Source: an uncultured Prevotellaceae bacterium (GTDB taxonomy: Bacteria; Bacteroidota; Bacteroidia; Bacteroidales; Bacteroidaceae). Taken from it: a DNA stretch of 49,982 bases. The translations under genes and the position numbers were made by a program. Numbering within the stretch: the first letter of the stretch is position 1; each line of letters begins with the position of its first letter. The DNA lies in NCBI GenBank assembly GCA_947165505.1, contig CAMVAT010000021.1, positions 1-49,982 on the forward strand, read 5' to 3'. Under the pieces are notes generated by a model, which saw only the letters and a list, made by a program, of their open reading frames with translations, was not told the DNA's origin and did no database searches. This document shows, in pieces, positions 7,474-16,489 of this stretch.

Positions 7474-7505
7474 CGCCCCCTACCCCCTTCTAACTTAGAG
7501 GGGGA
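7474..7505. repeat. Dispersed C-rich/G-rich hairpin repeat, copy 1
   Basis: Starts GCCCCCTACCCCCTTCTAAC and ends in AGGGGGA. It folds as CCCCCT-t-CTAA, one-base loop, TTAG-AGGGGG. It lies between the convergent prmA and GH25 genes, where it could act as a terminator. Related copies lie at 16330, 28832 and 31253. Confidence 0.7.
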
Positions 7506-7544
7506 ATGAAGTTACTACTTCAATTGAGGCTTTCAACAAATCAC

Positions 7545-8417
7545 TCAAATACTGAGGGAATCGAGGTGAAGAGAGTCGGGAGTGAGACCCACTGAGTCGG
7601 GCGTAAACTCCTCGAAAGGCTTGATGGTCAACTGCTTGAGGTCGTAATAACTGCCGTTGTAAATATCAAGGTCCACATACCCCTTCACCCCCGGCAACTT
7701 ACCCACATCGGTGTGCTGCCAGAATTTCCATTTACCTTGATATTCCACCTCTTTGACATAGTAATGAGCAATCCAATAGGGATAGTCGTCGAAACGCTCA
7801 TCACTCAAATAAGCCTCTTTAAACTTATAATAGGTATAGATAATCGGTTTCACATGGTATCTGTCTTCCACGATATGCAGCCATGTGAGCACATCTAATT
7901 GGAAGTCTTCTACCGACACATTGTCGGGTTTGGTCTCCACATCGAGCACAGGCGGCAAGTCGCCCGGCTCCAGGTTTACTTTTTGCAAGAAGAAATACGC
8001 CTGTTCCCTTGCCCCGTTGAGCACCGACCAGAAGTGATAGGCACCGCGTATGAACCCATACTCCCTGGCATTGTAGAAATTCTGCTCAAAACGGTCGTCG
8101 ATATAATCGCCCCCCTCGGTAGCCTTGATCATGACGAATCTGACGGGCGAACGGTCGATCATCGCGGTGCGCAGCCGGCCCCAATCGATGTCGCCCTGAT
8201 GATGGCTGATGTCGATGCCGTGTATCTCGTATCCCTGCGGGTAGTCTGGGTCGCCGTAGAGCGCCCTCCACCTGAAGCCCGAGGGTCCGACGAAGAGCGA
8301 ATAGAAGAGCCATGCGTATGCGACGGCGCCTATGAGCGCCAAAGCCCACCAGAGCGTTTTGGGGACGCGCCTGAGGCGGACCATCATCCTTTTGAATCGC
8401 ATGGAACTGAAAGTCAT
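7545..8417 (-). CDS. Membrane-anchored GH25 lysozyme (muramidase)
   Basis: 290 residues. A basic N-terminus and one membrane segment (about 22-43, TLWWALALIGAVAYAWLFYS) are followed by a GH25 catalytic domain (about 62-270). The catalytic acids are visible: Asp69 in HGIDISHHQG, and Asp159 and Glu161 in PPVLDVE. GH25 enzymes cut the N-acetylmuramic acid to N-acetylglucosamine bond of peptidoglycan. As an N-terminal anchor without a cleavage site, the enzyme should face the periplasm from the inner membrane. A second ATG five codons in (MRFKR) is also possible as start. The gene sits convergent to prmA and after pfp on the same strand. Confidence 0.88.
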   Translation of the reverse strand: MTFSSMRFKRMMVRLRRVPKTLWWALALIGAVAYAWLFYSLFVGPSGFRWRALYGDPDYPQGYEIHGIDISHHQGDIDWGRLRTAMIDRSPVRFVMIKATEGGDYIDDRFEQNFYNAREYGFIRGAYHFWSVLNGAREQAYFFLQKVNLEPGDLPPVLDVETKPDNVSVEDFQLDVLTWLHIVEDRYHVKPIIYTYYKFKEAYLSDERFDDYPYWIAHYYVKEVEYQGKWKFWQHTDVGKLPGVKGYVDLDIYNGSYYDLKQLTIKPFEEFTPDSVGLTPDSLHLDSLSI

Positions 8418-8445
8418 TCTGTCTATTCGTCTCTATATAGATGGC

Positions 8446-8470
8446 AGAGACGCCACTTGGTGGCGTCTCT
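8446..8470. repeat. Palindromic repeat hairpin (AGAGACGCCAC), copy 1
   Basis: AGAGACGCCAC (8446-8456), a 3-nt loop, then GTGGCGTCTCT (8460-8470): a perfect 11-bp stem between pfp and the GH25 gene. A near-identical hairpin occurs 40 kb away at 48928-48956. It may serve as a terminator for pfp. Confidence 0.75.
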
Positions 8471-8493
8471 ACCCTATTCTGATACAAATGAGT

Positions 8494-10128
8494 TTATTGC
8501 TGTTCGAGCATCAGTGTACGAGTGGTCTGGTCGCACACCTCTGCCGGTCCCCAGTACTGGATGGGGCCGGGATATACGAACGCCGTCTGGCGAGCCCACT
8601 CATCACGGTTTTTGGCAAACTCCTTGAAGGGAGCGCCATCGAGTTCGACGAGAGCCTTGCGTATCACGGGCTTCATCTCGCCGTTGCGCTTCTCCATATT
8701 CATCATCATGGTGATAGGCACACCGCCGGCTTTCCATTCAGAAGCGGGCGCCGTGGTGTTCTTGACGATAGCCATGTAGCCCGTCTTGCCGTTGGCGATG
8801 AGCTGAGCGGCGCTTGCGCCGAGCGCATAGCAGTAGTCGGCATCGAAGTTAGAGGGTGCAGCGCAGCGTCCCTCGTATCCGAAGAAGTGGTGCTGTGTGG
8901 CGAATTTGCCGGTGTATTTGCCTTCTTTCTTCCATTTCTCGAGCTTCACGGCCACCATGGTAGAGAGCAGTTTTTCGGTTTCGATGAGCGACACCTGCAC
9001 ATTGCCGTGCGGGTCGCGGTCGAGAGCGAGCTGGCGTGCCACTGATGTGGGCAGCGAGTTGAAGACGGCGAGGTTGTCGTCAGAGAGGTGGCTCTTCGCG
9101 AAGTCGATGAGTTCAGAACGTCCCATGTCTTTCGTCTCGGGCAGTGCGAGCACATCATTGAGCTGTGCGATGAGTCGTTTGATGGCGGGAATGAACTCGA
9201 TGAGTCCTTCGGGGATGATGACCGTGCCGAAGAAATTGCCGTCGGCGGCTCTTTGAGCCACGGCGCTGGCGATATACTCCACGACATCGTCGAGGCTCAT
9301 GTTTTTGGCCTCCACCTCTTCAGAGATGAGGCAGATATTGGGTTGTGTCTGTAGTGCGCACTCGAGTGCGATGTGCGATGCCGAGCGGCCCATCACCTTG
9401 ATGAAGTGCCAGTACTTGCGTGCCGAGTTGCAGTCGCGCTCGATGTTACCGATAAGTTCTGAGTATGTCTTACATGCGGTGTCGAATCCGAACGAGGTCT
9501 CGATTTGCGAGTTTTTCAGGTCGCCGTCGATGGTCTTGGGGCATCCGATGACCTGCACGCCGTAGTTTTTAGCGGCATAGTATTCAGCGAGCACGCACGC
9601 GTTGGTATTGGAGTCGTCGCCGCCGATGATGACGATAGCCTGGATGCCGAGCTCTTTGATGATCTCGTATCCTTTTTCAAACTGCTCCACCTTTTCGAGC
9701 TTGGTACGTCCGGAACCGATCATATCGAAACCGCCCGTGTTTCTGTATTCATTGACGATGTCGGCCGTCAGCTCCATGTAGTTATGGTCAACAAGTCCGC
9801 CGGGTCCGAGAATGAATCCATAGAGTTTGCTTTCGGGGTTCAGGCTCTTGATGGTGTCGAAGAGTCCGGTGATGACGTTATGTCCGCCGGGGGCCTGTCC
9901 GCCGCTGAGGATGACTCCGACATTCATCTTTTTGTTTTCTTTCTGTTTTCCTGTCACGAATTCCACGAGAGGCATCCCGTACGTGTTAGGGAAGAGTTTT
10001 TTAATTTCCTCTTGGTTGTCCACGCTCTGTGTGGGTTCGCCTTCTACCACCTCGACGGCCCCTTTCAATCCTAAGGGTAATTTCGGCTGATAATCGGCTC
10101 TTGCGATTTGCAATGCGCTTTTTTTCAT
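8494..10128 (-). CDS. pfp: Diphosphate-fructose-6-phosphate 1-phosphotransferase
   Basis: 544 residues, the long (plant-like) PPi-dependent PFK class. Donor choice is readable from two motifs: GGDDS at 169-173, where ATP enzymes have GGDGS, and PKTIDGDL at 197-204, where ATP enzymes have PGTIDND. These Asp and Lys residues are the known markers of pyrophosphate use. It also has [11 protein letters not shown] (74-84) and the [14 protein letters not shown] substrate loop. The enzyme reversibly makes fructose 1,6-bisphosphate from fructose 6-phosphate and PPi, a normal glycolytic step in Bacteroidales. The start at 10128 lies 34 nt downstream of a TAnnTTTG element. Confidence 0.95.
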   Translation of the reverse strand: MKKSALQIARADYQPKLPLGLKGAVEVVEGEPTQSVDNQEEIKKLFPNTYGMPLVEFVTGKQKENKKMNVGVILSGGQAPGGHNVITGLFDTIKSLNPESKLYGFILGPGGLVDHNYMELTADIVNEYRNTGGFDMIGSGRTKLEKVEQFEKGYEIIKELGIQAIVIIGGDDSNTNACVLAEYYAAKNYGVQVIGCPKTIDGDLKNSQIETSFGFDTACKTYSELIGNIERDCNSARKYWHFIKVMGRSASHIALECALQTQPNICLISEEVEAKNMSLDDVVEYIASAVAQRAADGNFFGTVIIPEGLIEFIPAIKRLIAQLNDVLALPETKDMGRSELIDFAKSHLSDDNLAVFNSLPTSVARQLALDRDPHGNVQVSLIETEKLLSTMVAVKLEKWKKEGKYTGKFATQHHFFGYEGRCAAPSNFDADYCYALGASAAQLIANGKTGYMAIVKNTTAPASEWKAGGVPITMMMNMEKRNGEMKPVIRKALVELDGAPFKEFAKNRDEWARQTAFVYPGPIQYWGPAEVCDQTTRTLMLEQQ

Positions 10129-10161
10129 AATCTGAATACTGTTTTTTAAAGTTTAGAGGTG

Positions 10162-10169
10162 CAAATTTA
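10162..10169 (-). promoter_or_regulatory. -7 element for pfp
   Basis: The minus strand reads TAAATTTG followed by C, a consensus -7 box 34 nt upstream of the pfp ATG. The -33 position reads TTTC-like rather than TTTG. Confidence 0.55.
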
Positions 10170-10239
10170 CTTATTTTTTACAACTTAGAGAAATAAAACG
10201 AAATAAATCGCAAATTTTTGATGTTTTTTAATTGAGATG

Positions 10240-10270
10240 TTGGCCGTTTGGATTTTTTTGCTTATCTTTG
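10240..10270 (+). promoter_or_regulatory. -33/-7 promoter of the 10.3-16.5 kb gene run
   Basis: TTG (10240-10242, within GTTG), 20 bp, then TATCTTTG (10263-10270) and C. The -7 box is a full match and the -33 box lacks its first T. The first gene starts 19 nt downstream at 10289. Confidence 0.65.
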
Positions 10271-10288
10271 CCATAAAATCAAAAAACA

Positions 10289-10564
10289 ATGGCAAGTAAA
10301 AGAGTATTAAAACAAAATGTGAAGTCAATCTGCAATGATTTACTGTCTGAATGTGTAGCGGCCTACCTGTATAGTGGTCGTATCGACGCGGAGAACTCTT
10401 CGGCATTGATTAAGAGCATCGTAGATATCCGCAACGACTTTGTGAGCCGCATTGACCACCCCGAGCCGGGCATGAAAGCCAAGGAGTATTATAGCCAACT
10501 GTCGCACGATTTCAGCGAGCACATTTATGAAGTGATCGACCAGATTTGTAATTTATGTGAGTGA
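10289..10564 (+). CDS. Small conserved protein, function unknown
   Basis: 91 residues, without signal peptide or membrane segment, predicted mostly alpha-helical (for example EVIDQICNLCE at the end). I recognise no motif. It has a good promoter 19 nt upstream and is the first gene of a plus-strand run; the acyltransferase gene starts only 6 bp after its stop, so they are translated from one mRNA. The product might belong to the cell-envelope theme of the operon, but nothing in the sequence says so. Confidence 0.7.
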   Translation: MASKRVLKQNVKSICNDLLSECVAAYLYSGRIDAENSSALIKSIVDIRNDFVSRIDHPEPGMKAKEYYSQLSHDFSEHIYEVIDQICNLCE

Positions 10565-10570
10565 GGCATC

Positions 10571-11131
10571 ATGGCTATTTGGAAGCGTTTTTGCCGTTGG
10601 GTATTGTATAAACGTCAGGGGTGGACCAAGGATGTGACCATAGTCCACCCTGACAAGTATATTATCTGTCTGGCGCCCCACACGAGCAACTGGGATTTCA
10701 TCTTAGGCCAGTTGTATTCCGGAGCCGAAGGCTGGAAGATCCATTTTCTGATGAAGAAAGAGTGGTTTTTCTGGCCTTTGGGTGTATTGTTCCGCCATCT
10801 GGGCGGCATCCCGGTGCATCGCCAGAAGCACACCAGCATGACCGACAGTCTGGCGCAGACCGCCATCGACTCGCCGTCGTTTCATTTGTGCATCACGCCC
10901 GAGGGCACCCGTTCACGCACGGCAGAGTGGAAGAAAGGATTTTATTATATCGCATTGAAGGCCAAGATTCCCATTTTGCTCTACGGCATCGACTACGAGC
11001 GGCGCCTCATCCGCTGCACCAAGAGCATCATCCCCAGTGGCGACATTGACCGGGAGATGGCCGAACTAAAAGATTATTTTAAGGATTTCAAGGGCAAGCA
11101 CCCTGAGAATTTTACGATAGGAGAATCATAA
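10571..11131 (+). CDS. PlsC-like 1-acylglycerol-3-phosphate acyltransferase
   Basis: 186 residues, short for PlsC but complete. It has the catalytic H-x4-D box as HTSNWD (His37, Asp42) and the glycerol-phosphate-binding box EGTRS (111-115), followed by a basic stretch. Such enzymes move an acyl chain to the sn-2 position of lysophosphatidic acid at the inner membrane. A short relative could act on another lysolipid or an aminolipid. It is preceded by a small protein gene (6 bp) and its stop is 1 bp before the next ATG, so translation is probably coupled. Confidence 0.85.
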   Translation: MAIWKRFCRWVLYKRQGWTKDVTIVHPDKYIICLAPHTSNWDFILGQLYSGAEGWKIHFLMKKEWFFWPLGVLFRHLGGIPVHRQKHTSMTDSLAQTAIDSPSFHLCITPEGTRSRTAEWKKGFYYIALKAKIPILLYGIDYERRLIRCTKSIIPSGDIDREMAELKDYFKDFKGKHPENFTIGES

Positions 11132-11132
11132 C

Positions 11133-14024
11133 ATGTTAAAAAGATTTGTTTTCTTGTTGATAATCAACTTATTTCTGTCTGCAGGCATACAAGGGCAGTC
11201 TGACAGGCAGCGTGAGTTGCAAAGCCGTTTAGAAAATTATTTCGAGAATTACGAGCCCAAGAGCGGTCTGTATCTGGTGCGTGCGAAGCTGAAGAGCGTG
11301 CGCGCCGACGACGAGAACCGCGTATTGACCGTGACGGCCACCGACCAGTTTTCCGAGCAGGAGTTCTCGCCCGAGATTGTCGCGTCTATCTACAAAAAGA
11401 TACAACGCCTGGCACCCTCGCCCTACAATAATTATAAGATACGTGTGATGACGCACGACATGGAGATCAGCCAGCTGATACCCAACCGTCTGGCCACGCA
11501 CCGCGACGCCAGCCGCACGTGGGGACACATCAACTACAAGGGGCATCCCTGGGTACAGAACGAATCGAAGGCGAGCGATGTGACCCGCGGTCTGCAAAAC
11601 CGCCACCTGACGATAGCCGCCAGCCACGGCCGCTATTACGACCGCAGCAAGGGCCGTTGGAAGTGGCAGCGGCCCAACCTGTTTTGCACCACCGAGGATT
11701 TGTTTACCCAGACCATTGTGGTGCCCTATCTCATGCCGATGCTTGAGAATGCCGGCGCCGTGGTCTTCTCGCCCCGCGAGCGCGACTGGCAGCGCCATGA
11801 GGTGATCGTGGACAACGACGACAGCGGCTCAGGCGGTTACCGTGAGAGCGGCCGTTGGTCTGACGCCCCCACGGCCGGTTTCGCCCGCCACAGCGGCAGT
11901 TACCAAGACACGGAGAACCCCTTTACCGCCGGCAGTGCCCGCATGACGCAGAGCACCACCGGCAAGCACGCGTCGGGCCAGGTGGTTTACCAGCCCTCCA
12001 TACCCAAGGCGGGGCGCTATGCCGTGTATGTGAGCTATCAGACCGTTGACAACAGTGTTGACGACGCACAATATATCGTGACGCACAAAGGACAGCAGAC
12101 CGTGTTCACGGTGAACCAGCAGATGGGTGGCGGCACCTGGGTGTATTTAGGCACGTTTGAGTTTGACGAGGGCAGCAGCGCACGCAACAACGTGGTGCTG
12201 ACCAACCACAGCAGGCATGGCGGTGTGGTGACCGCAGATGCCGTGCGCTTCGGCGGCGGCCGCGGCAACATCTCGCGCGGCGGCAGCACGAGCGGCCTGG
12301 CACGCAGTTTCGAGGGAGCGCGCTACTACGCCCAGTGGGCAGGCGCCCCCTACAGCGTGTATAGTCCGAAAGAAGGCAAGGACGACTACAGCGACGACAT
12401 CAACGTGCGCTCGCTGTTCAGCAACTGGATAGCCGGCGGTTCGTGCTATGTGCCCAACACCAGCGGCAAGAAGGTGCCCATCGAACTGGAGTTGGCCATC
12501 CACAGCGATGCTGGTTACGACAAGACTGGCGGCAATGAGTTCGTTGGCACGTTAGGACTGTGCACCACCTCGTACAACGACGGCTTGCTCTCGGCAGGCA
12601 TCTCAAGGATGGCGTCGCGCGACTTTGCCGACGCCCTGCTGGCCAACGCCTACGACGACCTGAACAAACGCTTCGGCAGGTGGAAGCGACGCCCCATCTG
12701 GGACCGCAACTACTCCGAGAGCCGTCTGCCCGCCGTGCCCTCTGCCATCTTAGAGACCCTGGCGCACCAGAATTTCGGCGATATGTGCTATGGGTTGGAT
12801 CCCAACTTCCGCTTTACGTTTGCCCGCTCCATCTATAAGACCATCCTGCGCTTCGTCAACGAGATGCACGGCACCTCGTATGTGGTTCAGCCCTTGCGTC
12901 CAGACAATTTCCATATTGAGTTTACGTCGCGCGAGCGTGTCAAACTGAGTTGGAACGGCGTGAGAGACCCCCAGGAGCCCACCGCCTCGCCCACCCGCTA
13001 TCACCTCTATACCGCGAAGGGAGACGGCGGCTTTGACAACGGCATCGTGGTGAAGGGCACCAGTTGCCATATAGACCTGCAGCCCGACGTACCCTATCAC
13101 TTCCGTGTGACGGCGGTGAACGATGGTGGTGAGAGTTTTCCCACAGAGGTGCTGTCGGCCTGCTATCATCCGCGTGCCAAGCAGACCATCCTGATCGTGA
13201 ACGGTTTCAACCGTCTGTCGGGTCCGGCCATCATCGACACCGGTTCGCGCAAGGGCTTTGATCTGGATTCTGACCCCGGTGTCACCTACGGTCCTATGCC
13301 CGGCTGGGCTGGCCGCCAGGTCAACTTCGACAACAGCCAGCGCGGCAAGGAGGGTTCGGGCGCACTGGGCTATTGCGGCGACGAACTGACCGGCCGTTAC
13401 TATGCCGGCAACGACTTCAACTATGTGAAGACCCATGCCGAGGCCATCGCCTCGATCGGACAGTACAACATCGTAAGCTGTTCGAAAGAAGCCATAGAGA
13501 CAGGCCGGGTGAAGTTGAACAAATACCAGTGTGTAGATCTCATCTTAGGACTGGAGAAGAACGACGGCCATTCGCTGCTGATGTATAAGACCTTCAGCCC
13601 GGAGATGCGGCGGCAGTTGGAGCAATATACCCGTCATCACGGCAGTCTGCTGGTGAGCGGCAGCTATATCGGAGCCGACATGACCGAGCGCAGCGAGCAG
13701 AATTTCCTGGCCCAGGTGCTGAAGGTACGTTATGGCGGCAGCGACCGCGAGAACCGCGACCCGGGCATCACGGGTCTGAACTGCCAGTTCGACATCTACC
13801 GTGCGCTCAACGAAGAGCATTATGCCTGTGTGGCGCCCGACATCCTGCAAGCGATGCCTCCGGCCTTCTGCGCCATGCTCTACAGCGACCGCTATAGTGC
13901 CGCCGTGGCTTACCAAGGCAACGACTACCGCTCGTTTACGATGGGTTTCCCGTTTGAGTGCATCACCTCTGAGCACCAGCGCCACCAGTTGATGAAGGGG
14001 ATTTTGAACTTTTTGCTCAAGTAG
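11133..14024 (+). CDS. Secreted zinc amidase-like protein with inserted golvesin-type domain and FN3
   Basis: 963 residues with signal peptide (cleavage near IQGQ, residue 21). The pieces of an N-acetylmuramoyl-L-alanine amidase (Amidase_3-like) active site are spread out: His165 in AASHGRYYD, Glu188 in TTEDLF, His457 in LAIHSDAGY and Glu541 in AILETLAHQNF. Between the first two and last two lies a jelly-roll-like domain, about 225-375 (YQPSIPKAGRYAVYVSYQ), resembling the C-terminal domain of golvesin. An FN3-like domain follows at about 590-680, then a C-terminal alpha/beta domain (TILIVNGFNRL). Relatives are often labelled xanthan lyase in databases, which the sequence does not support. The likely role is peptide-stem removal from peptidoglycan in the periplasm. 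It follows the PlsC-like gene by 1 bp. Confidence 0.72.
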   Translation: MLKRFVFLLIINLFLSAGIQGQSDRQRELQSRLENYFENYEPKSGLYLVRAKLKSVRADDENRVLTVTATDQFSEQEFSPEIVASIYKKIQRLAPSPYNNYKIRVMTHDMEISQLIPNRLATHRDASRTWGHINYKGHPWVQNESKASDVTRGLQNRHLTIAASHGRYYDRSKGRWKWQRPNLFCTTEDLFTQTIVVPYLMPMLENAGAVVFSPRERDWQRHEVIVDNDDSGSGGYRESGRWSDAPTAGFARHSGSYQDTENPFTAGSARMTQSTTGKHASGQVVYQPSIPKAGRYAVYVSYQTVDNSVDDAQYIVTHKGQQTVFTVNQQMGGGTWVYLGTFEFDEGSSARNNVVLTNHSRHGGVVTADAVRFGGGRGNISRGGSTSGLARSFEGARYYAQWAGAPYSVYSPKEGKDDYSDDINVRSLFSNWIAGGSCYVPNTSGKKVPIELELAIHSDAGYDKTGGNEFVGTLGLCTTSYNDGLLSAGISRMASRDFADALLANAYDDLNKRFGRWKRRPIWDRNYSESRLPAVPSAILETLAHQNFGDMCYGLDPNFRFTFARSIYKTILRFVNEMHGTSYVVQPLRPDNFHIEFTSRERVKLSWNGVRDPQEPTASPTRYHLYTAKGDGGFDNGIVVKGTSCHIDLQPDVPYHFRVTAVNDGGESFPTEVLSACYHPRAKQTILIVNGFNRLSGPAIIDTGSRKGFDLDSDPGVTYGPMPGWAGRQVNFDNSQRGKEGSGALGYCGDELTGRYYAGNDFNYVKTHAEAIASIGQYNIVSCSKEAIETGRVKLNKYQCVDLILGLEKNDGHSLLMYKTFSPEMRRQLEQYTRHHGSLLVSGSYIGADMTERSEQNFLAQVLKVRYGGSDRENRDPGITGLNCQFDIYRALNEEHYACVAPDILQAMPPAFCAMLYSDRYSAAVAYQGNDYRSFTMGFPFECITSEHQRHQLMKGILNFLLK

Positions 14025-14058
14025 TCAGTAGTTAAGTAGTCAGTAGTTAAGTAGTTAA
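14021..14058. repeat. 15-bp tandem repeat at the amidase gene stop
   Basis: GTAGTCAGTAGTTAA occurs twice in a row (14021-14035, 14036-14050), followed by a partial GTAGTTAA. The first copy contains the TAG stop codon of the amidase gene. A similar TTAGAC/GACAGTTTAG-rich stretch follows the next gene at about 14437-14492. Confidence 0.75.
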
Positions 14059-14090
14059 GCCGAGACTCTGACAAAGTATAACATATCAAC

Positions 14091-14447
14091 ATGGAATATA
14101 AGATACAAGCAAATGCCTCTGGGACACGCTCGATAGAACTGAGCGAGACCCATCTTGAAACCATCCACCGCTATCAGTTGCTGGACCATCTGGTGGGCAG
14201 CAACGGCATCATCGACGAGGGCGTGCTGGACAAGTTGAAACTGAACGTCCGCTCATTGCTGAGCGGCGAAAGCGGTCAGGACCACAACCTGCTCGACTTG
14301 TGCCTGGATGTGATTTACCACAGCAATATGAAAGCCTTCGGCCTGAGCCGCCTGGTGGCGTTATACAGCGACTGGCAGAAGCGGCAGGCAGAGAGCACAG
14401 AGGAAACGGCCACAGATGAAAACGCGGCCACAGATTTAACTGATTAG
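14091..14447 (+). CDS. Small conserved protein, function unknown
   Basis: 118 residues, cytoplasmic, probably helical from residue 20 to 100 (LETIHRYQLLDHLVG, LVALYSDWQKRQ). The tail after about 103 is Thr/Glu/Ala-rich and likely disordered. I recognise no family. It lies 66 bp after the amidase gene and 55 bp before ygiQ, both on the same strand, with short repeats in both gaps. Confidence 0.65.
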   Translation: MEYKIQANASGTRSIELSETHLETIHRYQLLDHLVGSNGIIDEGVLDKLKLNVRSLLSGESGQDHNLLDLCLDVIYHSNMKAFGLSRLVALYSDWQKRQAESTEETATDENAATDLTD

Positions 14448-14502
14448 ACTGATTAGACAGTTTAGTCCGATAGACAGTTTAGCCGCAGATTAGCCTGATT
14501 GT

Positions 14503-16452
14503 ATGTCGCATACAGGGTATCAGTTGACCGACTGGCTTCCGACCACGAAGAAAGAGGTAGAATTGCGTGGTTGGGAGCAGTTAGACGTCATCCTTTTTTC
14601 GGGTGACGCCTACGTGGATCATCCCTCTTTCGGAGCCGCGGTGATAGGCCGCACGCTGGAGGCCGCCGGCTATCGTGTGGCCATTGTGCCGCAGCCCGAC
14701 TGGCACGGCGACTACCGCGACTTCAAGAAGTTGGGTGTGCCGCGCCTGTTTTTCGGCATCTCACCCGGGTGCATGGACTCGATGGTCAACAAATACACCG
14801 CCGCGCGGCGTCTGCGTGCCGAGGATGCCTATAGTCCCGACGGGCGCCACGACTACCGTCCGGAGTACCCCACCATCGTATATAGCCGCATCCTGAAGGA
14901 GTTGTTTCCCGATGTGCCTGTGGTGCTGGGCGGCATTGAAGCCTCGCTGCGCCGACTGACGCATTACGACTATTGGCAGGACCGTCTGCGTCCGTGCATC
15001 CTGCACGACTCGGGTGCCGACCTGATTATCTACGGCATGGGCGAGCGCCCTATCCTCCGCTTATGTGAGGAACTCGACGCCGGCATCGACATCAGTGCCG
15101 TGCGCGACATCCCGCAGACCGTCTATCTCTCTGCCGAGGCCGACATCCCCGGCGGCATCCAGCAAGACGACATCGTGCTGCACAGCCATGAGCGCTGTCT
15201 GCGCGACAAACGGGCCGAGGCGGAGAACTACCGCCATATCGAAGAAGAGTCGAACAAGATGCACGCCCAGCGCCTGTTGCAGAAGACGGGAAGTCTCTAT
15301 ACGGTAGTGAATCCCCCCTACCCTCCGATGAGCACCGGAGAGATTGACGCCTCGTTCGACCTGCCCTACACACGTCTGCCACATCCGAAATACAAGAACA
15401 AGCGCATCCCCGCCTACGAGATGATCAAGCACTCGGTAAACATCCACCGCGGCTGTTTCGGCGGTTGCGCCTTCTGCACCATCAGCGCCCATCAGGGTAA
15501 GTTCATCAGTTGTCGCAGCAAGGAGAGCATCCTGCGCGAGGTGAAGCAGATTGTTCAGTTGCCCGACTTCAAGGGCTATCTGTCCGACTTAGGGGGGCCG
15601 TCAGCGAATATGTATGGCATGCACGGCAAGAACCAAAAAGCGTGCGAACACTGCAAGCGCCCCTCGTGCATCCACCCCCAGATCTGTCCGAACCTGAACA
15701 CCGACCACAGTGCCCTGCTCGACATTTATCAGGCTGTGGATGCGTTGCCCGAGGTGAAGAAGAGCTTCATCGGCAGCGGTGTGCGCTACGACTTGCTGTT
15801 GCACGACAGCAAAGACGAGCAGACGGATGCCGCCGCGCGCCGTTACACGCGTGAGTTGATCACGCGGCATGTGAGCGGCCGGTTGAAGGTGGCTCCCGAG
15901 CATACGTCAGATGAGGTGTTGCGCCTGATGCGCAAGCCGTCGTTCAGGCTCTTCGAGCAGTTCAAGCGTATCTTCGACCGCATCAACAGCGAGGAGCAGC
16001 TGCGCCAGCAGATCATCCCCTACTTCATCAGCAGCCATCCCGGTTGCAAGGAAGAGGACATGGCCGAACTGGCCGTTCAGACCAAGCGTCTGGACTTCCA
16101 CTTAGAGCAGGTGCAGGACTTCACCCCTACCCCGATGACCATCAGCACCGAAATGTGGTACACGGGTTATGACCCCTACACGCTGGAACCCGTGTTCAGT
16201 GCGAAGACCCCTCAGGAGAAGCTGGCCCAGCGTATGTTTTTCTTCTGGTATCAGCCCGAGGAGCGCACGAAGATAGAGCGCGAGCTGCGGCGCATAGGCC
16301 GTAGCGACCTGATAGGCAAGTTGTATGGCAGCCCCCACCCTGTCAGAGGGAAAGAAAGCCCCCACCCTGTCCCTCCCCGAGGGGAGGGCATAGATAGTTA
16401 TGCAAAAAGGAATAATAGTAAGAAGCGAGCGAAACGGGGAAGAAACAAGTGA
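14503..16452 (+). CDS. ygiQ: YgiQ family radical SAM protein, with a repeat-derived C-terminus
   Basis: 649 residues. The N-terminal YgiQ domain (FSGDAYVDHPSFGAAVIGR) precedes a radical SAM core with the cluster motif CFGGCAFC (Cys318, Cys322, Cys325). This is the CX3CX2C pattern that binds the [4Fe-4S] cluster used to cleave S-adenosylmethionine. A second Cys cluster lies downstream (CEHCKRPSC). The reaction of YgiQ is unknown. Residues 610-629 (SPHPVRGKESPHPVPPRGEG) are the translation of a dispersed intergenic repeat, followed by a Lys/Arg-rich tail, so the natural end of the protein is probably near residue 609. The gene stands late in a plus-strand run. Confidence 0.9.
   Translation: MSHTGYQLTDWLPTTKKEVELRGWEQLDVILFSGDAYVDHPSFGAAVIGRTLEAAGYRVAIVPQPDWHGDYRDFKKLGVPRLFFGISPGCMDSMVNKYTAARRLRAEDAYSPDGRHDYRPEYPTIVYSRILKELFPDVPVVLGGIEASLRRLTHYDYWQDRLRPCILHDSGADLIIYGMGERPILRLCEELDAGIDISAVRDIPQTVYLSAEADIPGGIQQDDIVLHSHERCLRDKRAEAENYRHIEEESNKMHAQRLLQKTGSLYTVVNPPYPPMSTGEIDASFDLPYTRLPHPKYKNKRIPAYEMIKHSVNIHRGCFGGCAFCTISAHQGKFISCRSKESILREVKQIVQLPDFKGYLSDLGGPSANMYGMHGKNQKACEHCKRPSCIHPQICPNLNTDHSALLDIYQAVDALPEVKKSFIGSGVRYDLLLHDSKDEQTDAAARRYTRELITRHVSGRLKVAPEHTSDEVLRLMRKPSFRLFEQFKRIFDRINSEEQLRQQIIPYFISSHPGCKEEDMAELAVQTKRLDFHLEQVQDFTPTPMTISTEMWYTGYDPYTLEPVFSAKTPQEKLAQRMFFFWYQPEERTKIERELRRIGRSDLIGKLYGSPHPVRGKESPHPVPPRGEGIDSYAKRNNSKKRAKRGRNK
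16330..16389. repeat. Dispersed C-rich/G-rich repeat inside ygiQ, copy 2
   Basis: Two GCCCCCACCCTGTC units, at 16331 and 16359, the second running into CCCTCCCCGAGGGGAGGG. It resembles the intergenic copies at 7474, 28832 and 31253, but here it stays in frame and is translated as the end of YgiQ. Confidence 0.75.
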
Positions 16453-16489
16453 CTCGTCATTTCGTCTATACAGTTTAAAGATTTAGAAA

